Source: Panax quinquefolius (taxonomy: Eukaryota; Streptophyta; Magnoliopsida; Apiales; Araliaceae). Taken from it: DNA of 64,000 bases. The position numbers and the translations under genes were made by a program. Within the stretch, counting starts at the first letter, position 1. Every line of letters begins with the position of its first letter. The stretch spans positions 310,001 through 374,000 of the forward strand of contig JAINUW010000730.1 of the NCBI GenBank assembly GCA_020205615.1. The letters run 5' to 3'. Positions 55,348 through 64,000 of this stretch are shown here, piece by piece. Under the pieces are notes generated by a model. The model made no database searches and was not told where the DNA came from. It was given only the letters and a program-made list of their open reading frames with translations.

Positions 55348-56378
55348 ACCGGATTTCTGTTGGCGGCAATGAGGTTGACAAGGCAAAAATTGTTGTCATT
55401 AATAACCTTCCACCGCCGACATCAGTAAAAGGGGTAAGAAGCTTCCTTGGGCACGCTGGGTTTTACAGGAGGTTTATCCAGGACTTCTCACGAATAACCA
55501 AACCGTTGTGTACACTTCTAGAAAAGGACATGCCTTTTCAATTTGATAAAGCTTGCTTGAGTGCTTTTGATCTATTAAAGGAAAAACTTATTTCGACTCC
55601 TATTGTGGTAGCCCCTGACTAGACCCTCCCTTTTGAGCTAATGTGCGACGCAAGTGATTTTGCTATTGGGGTGGTGATAGGCCAAAGAATGGATAAGGTA
55701 TTCCACACAATATACTATGCCAGCAAAACTTTAACTGATGCTCAGTTGAATTATACTACCACTGAGAAGGAATTGCTAGCAGTAGTCTATGCGTTTGATA
55801 AGTTCCGTTCCTACCTCATTAGAACGAAGGTAATCGTCTACACTGATCACTCGACAGTTAAATACCTGATTAACAAGAATGATGTAAAGCCGAGATTGAT
55901 AAGGTGGGTCCTGCTTCTCCAAGAGTTTGATTTGGAGATCTGAGACAAAAAGGGGATAGAAAATCAGGTAGCGGATCACTTATCAAGGTTGGAAAACACC
56001 CCGTATTCGGGAGATGCTGAAAAAGGCATCAATGATTCCTTCCCGGATGAATAACTTTTTGTCGTCCAAAGTAAAGCCCCATGGTATGCAGACTTTGCTA
56101 ATTTTGTCGCTTGCCAAGTGCTTCCTCCAAACCTGAGCTATCAACAGAGGAAGAAATTCCTAAAAGATGCCAAACAATATTTGTGGTTTGAGCCCTTCTT
56201 ATTCAAGTAGTGTTCTGATCAAATTTTGCGGAGATGCTTGCTAGAGGAGGAAATTGAAGGTGTGCTCCATCACTGCCATTCCTCAAATTATGGAGGTCAT
56301 TTTGGGGGTCAAAGAACTGCAGCTAAAGTGCTTCAGTAAGGATTTGAGGTGGAAATATTTGATGTATGGGGTATCGAC
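55348..56378 (+). pseudogene. Athila G pol continued: RT end, RNase H, integrase start
   Basis: 55348-55622 reads the end of RT (NEVDKAKIVVINNLPPPTSV, RSFLGHAGFYRRFI). A stop at 55621 and a few codons on, RNase H is open at 55641-55943 with its acidic residues in [24 protein letters not shown] and [10 protein letters not shown]. After another stop come VADHLSRLENTP and the integrase zinc region near 56265-56330 (HHCHSSNYGGHFGGQRTAAK). Directly after it the reading passes to EVEIFDVWGID: the stretch that usually separates these two parts, including the zinc-region cysteines, is missing without loss of frame. Copia K is inserted at 56379, so the catalytic core lies beyond and is not seen in this window. 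Confidence 0.9.
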
Positions 56379-58239
56379 TGTTAGATTTGTAATAAACATG
56401 AATGCAATCAAATTGCACAAATTAAGCGGAAATGTGAAAAATCAGAGTTTAAAAATTTTACAAACTATATACCCGGATCATCCTTTATGCACAATTATTA
56501 ATTAAACAAAAAGATAAAGAACAAGAATCATACCCTTAAAGATTCGAGCTTCCTCAGGTACGAGTTCACCTCCAAATCCTTTGGCATTCAACTTGAATCC
56601 ACCGGGTTTGGTTCCTTCCTTTGATTAACGTTAGACACCCAAGTATTTGGCCTCTAGAGGTGATCCACCAAGGAAGAATAAAAATTCAAAAAGATGGGTG
56701 TTTGGCAAAACCCTAGTTTTTCTATCTCTCATAGAAAATGAACGTACTCTCCAACAACTTGGAATTACATCTATTTGATATCTGATATAAGACTCCTCTC
56801 ATAAAGATATCAGGTCACCCTATTTAATTAAAATAAGGTATTATTTATTTAATTAAACTCTTTTAATTAAATGGGCTCCCTAATCTTATTAGGGATAATT
56901 AATTAAACTCCTTTAACTAATCTTCCTTCTTAATCCTATTAGGAATAAATGAGAGTACTAATATTAAATTAATTCCTAAATTTTTTTAGAAATTAAAATA
57001 ATAATAATTGTAATAATATTAATAAGACTCCTCTTATTAATTTATATTTAATATTTCTAAAATATGAAATAATAAATATTAAGCTATTTAATTTACTCTA
57101 TCACCATAGATTAAATTAAATATACTTAAATATATTATTACGATTATACCATTAACTTCTTAAATAATTATTCTTCCTTTTATGGTGTGACCCTTTAGGT
57201 TCTCCATATTAAACCGGTTGTGAATAAATCAATTAGAACAATTCTAATCTTATTTAAATAAATAAAATAAACGATTAATTTATTTAAATAAATAATATTT
57301 GTTCTACAATAGGGATAAGCCTCCCTAGCGATCAACGGCTTTCTAGATAATATAGATTTCAACATTAATCATAAAAAAACCTTTGAGTTAATAGTTATCG
57401 TACAATTCAATCCATCAACCATACAATGTCCCAATTAAATATAAGACATGGAATTACTGTCAAGTCTTATTGTATTTAATTATATGTATATCGACTCTTA
57501 AATGCACAACTCCAAATAATGCAAATTAGAAACTCCTTTCTAATTTCATTCTGCCTTGGCCAAGGACTACTGGGTTGTCATTTATCGAATCACATAGGAC
57601 ATTTATCTTCCTTTACTAGAAGCTGTAGATTCTTTATTGATCATACATTATCTCCATGTACAACTTATTATACACAAGCATGCCCTTTGATATACCCTAA
57701 GGGTCTTAAGGAATAAGTCAAAGTATAACTCATCATACACATGATACTATGATGATCTCAAGTCCAAGGATTACTTGTACTACTATCACTATGGGAATTC
57801 CTATTGACAGACAAGTAAAACTCCATTAGGTATTCCTTAGCGAGCCACGTTCAGTGAACTTATTCTCTAATAAGCACCTACATACTTGCTTTAGTGTCTC
57901 CACACAAATGATCATGAGATCAATCATCCCCATCCAATGAGCAAGCAATGTATGTACCAATCTATCCGGATTCACTAATCCCCAATTTAGTAATCCAACG
58001 ATTGGGAACTATTTTAGTTTTAAGCTTTCTAAGAATTTAGATCTCATTAGAATGATCATCGTCATTATTCTAAAAGCATTGCTTAAAACTATGGGTTTAT
58101 CACATATTATAAAACATCATTATATAGATAATTAAAAGCCTTTAATTAATTAATACTTTTTATTAATAATTGAATAAGATTGTTATAAAGTATATGCTTT
58201 ATCATCAAACATGATTGGCTTGTGTGCATACTACTTTCA
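56379..58239 (-). repeat. Copia K 3' LTR (complete)
   Basis: 1861 bases, TGTTAGATTTG to CTACTTTCA, with the tract TGGGAGAT just inside (minus strand). It contains perfect hairpins with arms 56847-56857/56862-56872 (loop CTCT), 56877-56884/56888-56895 (CTT) and 57018-57027/57032-57041 (CTCC). It is the reference for the split LTRs of J. Confidence 0.92.
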
Positions 58240-60550
58240 ATCTCCCACTTGCACTAAAGCCAATAGCCATGGTATCTCATACCATTCTTCTCTAAGTGAC
58301 AATTATCAGGCTGTTGGATAAGCTTTAGTTAATGGATATGTAATGTTGTTCTTGAGAGTCCGCTATCTCTATTGTGATTTCCCATCATTCAATGATTCTT
58401 AAAATCAAATGAAAGTGCCACAACACATGTTTAGATCCAAGATGAGACTTAGGAACTATTCCTAATTCTATAATGAACTTTTCATCCAAACAATCAACTT
58501 GCAGCTTCATTTATAGCTATAAACTTTGTCTTTATCACTAAAACAGCAACTATTTGCTGTTTGGAACCTTTCTAATTCACTGCACCACCGTTCAAGGTAA
58601 CACTTTACCTTAAAGTAGATTTTATGTCATCTTGGTCTATTTAAAAAACTTGAGTCTGTTGATCATATCCTTAGTGTCGGTTAGGTACTTTAAGATGTTT
58701 TTCACTGACTCACAGTGAACTTCTCCAGAATATGACTAATCATCATCAGATCTCATATATTTCGTTGTATACATGATTGTCACTCATGCGATCTCTCTTT
58801 TCAGGCGTCTATGGGGACTATTAAGAGAGATTCACTCCATGGCTCGTAAACATGAGACATCTCTTGGAGTTTTCCATACTAAACGACTTTAGCATCAAAT
58901 GAATATACGTTCCTTGGGTTAAGTCGAGCATCCTCTTAAATCTATCTATATAGAGTTGTATCCCCAATTACAATACTCTTCCCAAATCATTCATGGAGGA
59001 ATGTTTAGACAACTTTATCTTTACTGATTGTAGCATTGGTATGTCATTCTTTATCCGTAGTATATCAACATATAATACTAGGAATGTCACGACGCTCCCA
59101 CTGACCCTTTTGTACACACTAGGTTCATTCTTGTTTTTGATAAAATCAAACTCTTTTGATTGTCTCATAAAAACGAATGTTCCATATTTTAGAAGATTGC
59201 TTCAATCCATTTCTTTGAGTGTCTACAACTCTTACCTCATCGTATATAACTGGATCATCATCTTCTATGATGTGTACCTCATCATCATCATCATCATCTA
59301 TGATGAATCCATACCTCCTAGGTATCTTTGGTACTATTCTAGATTTATGATTCGGTTGTCGTACAATAGGTCTTTTCTACAAGTTCCTCTTAATTGACTT
59401 ATAGTGTTTTGTGGTTCTTGTACTCTTCAAGATCTATTATCCTCCCACTAGCCCCTTTAATGATAAACACATTTATCTTAAAATGTTGTGTGTTTCACAA
59501 TAAACACCTTTTGCTATGTAGGATTATAGAACATATACCCTAAACTTACTTTAGGATGTCCCACAAATTTGTACTTGTCAAATCTTGTCCCAAGCTTATC
59601 TTTTGAAACCTTTTCAAATAAGCTGGACAACCCCTTATCTTAACTTACTTAAAATTAGGAATCCTTCATGTCCATAACTCTTATAGAGTCTTGGGGTCGG
59701 ATTTTGAGGTTACCTTTTCGTAGATATGCAGCCATTTCTAGGTCATGATCCTAGAGGGATACTGGAATGTCGGTAAAATTATTATGGAATGCACCATGTC
59801 TAACAAGGTATGATTTTTCCTTTCAGATACATCAATCAATTATTGCGTATCAGGAGGCGTCCATTATGAGAAAACCATTTGAGATGATCTAAAAACTCCT
59901 TGCACAATTATTCCTTCCTTGATCCGATCAAAGAATCCTAATACTTTGCTAATTTGTTTCATTTCTGAATTCTTTGAACCTTTCAAATAATTCACAATTG
60001 TATTTCAGCAAATACACACATTCAACCTTTTGAATAATCATCTCCTTTTTCTTATACTAGTTTGTTCAATTTGAAAAATAATTTTTCATGTAAGTCAAGT
60101 ATACAAAATCCATTAAGTGATATTCCAGTTCTATAAACAATATTATTATAAATAGAATAAAAATTGTTCTTAAATATAATACCAAAGATTTCATTGTCCA
60201 ACAACAAAAATGGAAAAAATGTTTTCTAACAAGAACTGTAATACAATAAAAACTTATTAACTTAATAGATTTGCTCGTAGGCATTGCTAAACTATAAGTT
60301 TCTATGTCTAATGTAGCAACCTTTTCTTCATTTCCCACACAAAGGATTACTTATCTTTGTTTAGCTTTCTACTTCTGCTTGGTCCCTTTATAAATCTATA
60401 TTTATGATAACCAAAGCCGGTATCCAATACCCAAGTAGGATCTTGACTTAAAAAAAAATTATTTTAAATCATGAACAAAATTGTATTTGTAACCGAAACT
60501 TCACTAAGCATCTTCTGGTTATCCTCTGCAAGGTGCTTCTTGCAGTTTCT
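58240..60550 (-). pseudogene. Copia K pol remnant with deleted RT N-terminus
   Basis: Minus strand, in copia order. The protease region near 60440 keeps a DTG triplet in a poorly matching context. A pre-integrase region lies at 60338-60066 (TYSLAMPTSKSIKLISFY). Integrase remnants lie at 59900-59400, with the C-terminal KYKFVGHPKVSLGYMFYNP. RT resumes only at its middle, 59168-58968 (KNKNEPSVYKRVSGS, then LVLYVDILRIKNDIPML, where the YVDD motif has become YVDI). RNase H remnants follow to about 58640. About 200 residues of the RT N-terminal half are absent, as in J. Confidence 0.83.
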
Positions 60551-60552
60551 TT

Positions 60553-61270
60553 CTAGTGTCCAGGCTTATTGTAGTGGAAGCAAACTTTTTTGTTATCCGT
60601 ATTAGTTTTGTTCTTATCATCCTTTGTTTTTGCCTTTATATTTACCTTCTTTGAATCGTTCTTCTTTTTAGAATATCCTTTGGCCCCTACCAGTAAGACA
60701 TGGTCTTTCTTGGTTGGAAAATGACTCTCAACATTTTTCAACATGTTAAGAAAATCAGCGAGGCTAATATCTAGCTTGTTCATATGAAAAATTCACAACA
60801 ATTGTGAAAGGAGTCCCGAAGTGAGTGTAAGATCAAATCTTGGCTCAACTCTCCATCCATGACAAAACATGTTGTCCTAATTGATCAATCAAATTGATAA
60901 TGTTAAGAACTTTTATCTGTATTGTAGTGTCATCGGTCATTCTAGATCGGAAGAGCTCCTTAGACATCTAATATCTATCAGTCCTACTTTCCTCACCATC
61001 AACTACTTGATGTGCAGGAATATAGTAGGAGCATCCATAGTTTCATGCTGACGCTGAAGCACATTACTCATGGATGCGAGAATGATGCATTGAGCCAACT
61101 GTGCATTATCTTGTACCTTCTAAAAGTAGCAATCTCTTCCTTAGAGGCATTGTCTGCAACCATTACAGGGATAGGCGTATTAAGGACATAAGATAGCTTT
61201 TCAGCCATGAGAATTATTCTCAAATTCCTTAACCAATCCAGTTGATTTGGTCCGATTAAATAGCATCTAA
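60553..61270 (-). pseudogene. Copia K gag remnant
   Basis: 61270-61068 carries LDWLRNLRIILMAEKLSYVL, the copia Gag N-terminal core, then frameshifts. 60783-60553 is open with a lysine-rich stretch (KKKNDSKKVNIKAKTKDDKN) and the zinc knuckle start CFHYNKPGH, where J has CFHCNKPGH. Gag would package element RNA. The N-terminus continues upstream without a clear initiator. Confidence 0.82.
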
Positions 61271-62119
61271 TATGCTTCACAGTGATAGTAATTAAGATAT
61301 TATAAAATTCTGTAAATGAATTAGTAATTAACAACATTTTAGCATACATTCTTTTATTAATTACCAAAATAAATTAGGTTTTGTTTTAAATTGGTATCTC
61401 CCACTATTTTTAACAAAATATATTACCCTCACTTATATAGTTTGGTGAAAACTAATTAAAGATTTACTAGTGAGAATAAAGATCTCATTTCAAATGTATA
61501 TAGCCTTGTGGTGACACAACAAACTATATATAAATAAATAGGTTGTCAATTACATCAACTATGAAACTCCTTGTTGTGACGCCCCCAAAATAGGTATACA
61601 TCACCCATCTTGAGTCGCCAAATACATGGTACAAAATTCAAATACAACTTAATTATACAACAGTCGTGTAAAATACGATAAAACATAATCTAAGAGTTTT
61701 AATAAGAATATTGTCATCTAGACAATATTCACACTCAATGGAGTCCTCATTACATTTATTGTCACATTATTTAACAGAATAGTGAGGACTACTAATGCTA
61801 TCATCTGGACCATCACTCCATTCCCCGACTACTCCCGGCTACGTTCTCATTTCCTGAAGAGAACAGTGAAGAAAGGGTGAGCTCAACTAGCCCAGTAAGA
61901 AATATTATGACTAAGATAATGAAGATTAAATTATCATTAGCCTTCAACAATTTTAAACTGATAAAATACAATAGACAACAAGTTTAACTGCAGCGGAATA
62001 AGCAATCCATTAGAAGAGTCAAGTAGAGCATGATATCTACTATCTTCTATGATTTAAAATGTTTTCATCAATTTTTATCATTTGAGACAAATTTTAATAA
62101 ATAAACCTCATCATCGAAT

Positions 62120-62345
62120 CTTCCTTGTACTACGGGCCAAGAATATTCATTAAATCATCAATGGTCATGACTATACCGAATAATCCCTAGTCATAAACAT
62201 ACCAAAAACTGTCCATCAATGCACTTCAGGCCACTGAGGACTTTCACCACATCATTCGTCACATTACGGTCATGATTATACCGAATAATCCCTGGTCATA
62301 ATCATACAAAGTCCATCTATGCACGCAAGCCAAAGATGACTTTCA
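62120..62345 (-). repeat. ACTACGGGCC-type repeats in LTR E
   Basis: Decayed copies near 62138, 62220, 62264 and 62320 of the repeat found in LTRs A, F and the 7357 fragment. Confidence 0.65.
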
Positions 62346-63159
62346 TCACAATATAAGCATGAGGATTACAACAATGATATAAGCATTAATCAAACGATAA
62401 TAAGGGTAAATATTAAAGACTTTAAATTTATCCAAATATTATCAATCACTTAATAAACTCATAATCTAATATTATTAATATTATAACAATATTTTAATCA
62501 CTACTTAAACTTATAAATAATTTATTTCAATTGTTTACACTTTACCAAATAATGCATTTAATCATTCAAAATGCTATACTCATAAGATTTCATCACCAAT
62601 GATCAAATCCTCATAAAAAATCAGATATACCCTATATAGGATTCCCAAGCCATAAAATCCTATATTCCAATTTTGTTACTTCACATAACATATTTAATTC
62701 ATTTACTCATAACTAGTTCATTTTCATGAAAAATACCAAATCAGTCCAAAAAATAATTCTTTTCTGGGATTTAGCAGAATATAGTCCCATATTGAACATA
62801 TATTTTTCTCAGAATTTTTAAAATTCATTTACTATTTTTTATATGGTCAAAACTGCCAAATATTTAGATATTTATCATAAATTGTACTTTTGTCCAAAAA
62901 TTTTAAAATTTACATGGTATACTCCTGTTATATTCATGTACTCCCAATAAACATTTCACCAATTTTGGAGTTAACCACAAGGAGTTATAAGGGTTTACTT
63001 TTAAAATAGTCTTTTCCCATAAAATCCATAACTCTTAATCTATACATTCAAAATCGCCATCTTTGGACACAATATAGAAAACTCATCAAATTATCATTTC
63101 AAATTTTTCCGAATTTTTGAGGGTCGAGAAAAATTACGTAAACCGCAAATGAATTTTCA

Positions 63160-63645
63160 CCGCCATGCAGTAATCCACATAATGTAAATGATCATTTCCA
63201 CAATTTAATAAGGAATGAATACAAATGATCATTCACCATGCATGTGGTAAGCCACATAGACAAGTTATTCCAATGTAATAATAAAGAATGGAATAATGTA
63301 AGAATTCACCATGCATACGGTGAGAGCGCATGCAGATAGGTTATTCCCAATGTAATAATAAAGAATTGAACCAGTCACGCACGAATCCGCATGCACAAGA
63401 TATTCCAACAGAATAATAAAGAATGAAATAACAATAGAATTCATCAGGCCTGCGATAGACCGCACAGACAGGTTATTCCAATAGAATAATAAAGAATGGA
63501 ACCAGGTCATGCGTAATCCGCACAGACAAGATATTCTAACATAATAATAAAGAATAGAATAACAGAAGAATTTCACCATGTATACGGTAGTCCGCGTATA
63601 TAGGTTATTCCAACAGAATAATAAGGAATGGAATAACAATAGCTC
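63160..63645. repeat. Tandem array with alternating unit lengths in LTR E
   Basis: Six or seven degenerate units with the constant part TTATTCCAAnnnAATAATAA and GAATGGAATAA. Unit lengths alternate, roughly 75 and 58 bases. The variable part holds a small inverted repeat that differs between units. The 124-codon minus-strand frame at 63265-63639 is a by-product of this array. Confidence 0.85.
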
Positions 63646-63796
63646 TCTTCATGAATACGAAAGAAATAATACCCCTTACCTTAGAAGAAACTAGATATTG
63701 GAATAGTGAGGTAGCAGACTTCTCTTCTTCTTTCTCTCCATAATAATTGCTCTAAAGCTTTAGTGAATTGGTGAGAAATGAAGGAAGAATGAGCTT

Positions 63797-63805
63797 CTAT
63801 TTATA
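63797..63805 (-). promoter_or_regulatory. Probable LTR E TATA box
   Basis: Minus strand TATAAATAG, in the context TTCTATAAATAGAAGCTC, followed downstream by a leader like those of LTRs A and F. In the LTRs of D the same site is decayed. Confidence 0.6.
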
Positions 63806-64000
63806 GAAAAATATAGTTTCGATAATTGCACATTTTGGGGCTCAAAATATTACAGTATAATACCTTCAACTTTTCTTTCATTTTTAATTTAGTCCTGCAA
63901 GTATTATCAAACTTGCACCACCTCCCCTAATAGAAAATAATGTGAATCAATAGTTCAATCATATGAATCAATAGTTATAATCATGTGAAAATATGAATTA

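Larger units (their letters stand above)
56379..61574 (-). mobile_element. Ty1/copia element K
   Basis: Minus-strand copia element inserted in Athila G integrase: complete 3' LTR 56379-58239, polypurine tract, pol and gag remnants to about 61260, and the start of the leader, cut at 61574 by LTR E. Same family as J, with which it is collinear over more than 4.5 kb. The 5' LTR and the right target-site copy are not in the window. Confidence 0.9.
61575..64000 (-). repeat. Gypsy LTR E (cut by window end)
   Basis: Starts TGTGACGCCCCCAAAATAGG at 61575, directly after copia K leader sequence, so it is the outer end of a 3' LTR (or a solo LTR) whose partner lies to the right. First part alike to LTR A; from about 62400 it diverges into its own subfamily with the 63160-63645 tandem array. 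Confidence 0.88.

Noticed and set aside
63265..63639. 124-codon minus-strand open frame
   Set aside because: It is read across the LTR E tandem array; the repeated peptide segments follow the DNA repeat, and no known domain is seen.

Overview
The window is plant nuclear DNA made almost entirely of nested, decayed LTR retrotransposons. No host gene, tRNA or rRNA gene is supported. The plant origin rests on three things: Ty3/gypsy elements with tRNA-iMet primer sites and LTRs of 2.4-3 kb, Athila-type elements with a GGCGC primer site and a DLGAS protease, and a Ty1/copia family ending in a GTGGGAGAT polypurine tract. The species cannot be named from the sequence. The setting looks like AT-rich repeat heterochromatin.

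Layout. 1-3535: minus-strand gypsy internal region (A). 3536-5938: an LTR shared by A and a second gypsy fragment (B, 5939-7356). 7357-8584: plus-strand gypsy LTR fragment. 8585-16580: rearranged copia element (J) with fold-back junctions at both ends. 16581-25220: plus-strand gypsy element (F), interrupted by a solo LTR with a target duplication (20297-21983). 25223-28795: minus-strand Athila-like remnant (H). 28796-31058: a further LTR-like block (I). 31059-40703: minus-strand gypsy element (C), which carries an extra open frame between its primer site and gag. 40704-56378: plus-strand Athila element (G), split by a gypsy element with two LTRs (D, 45454-55347). 56379-61574: second copia copy (K), inserted in the integrase of G. 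61575-64000: gypsy LTR (E), inserted in the leader of K and running off the window.

Nesting gives an insertion order. G is older than D and K, and K is older than E. F is older than the solo LTR, and also older than the copia sequence that replaces its 5' end. None of the gag-pol sets seen here is intact. Most stop codons in B, F and C are explained by single C-to-T or G-to-A changes, as expected of methylated, silenced repeats, whereas D is broken mainly by small insertions and deletions.

The most unusual signals are: (1) the copia family is packed with short perfect hairpins whose stems differ but whose loops recur (CTCC, CTCT, CTA, CTT), and the rearrangement breakpoints of J fall on these hairpins; (2) a 216-codon intact frame with an acidic and a heptad-like part lies upstream of gag in C; (3) three consecutive hairpins in H, and a hairpin-bearing tandem array in LTR E, keep pairing although their stems change.
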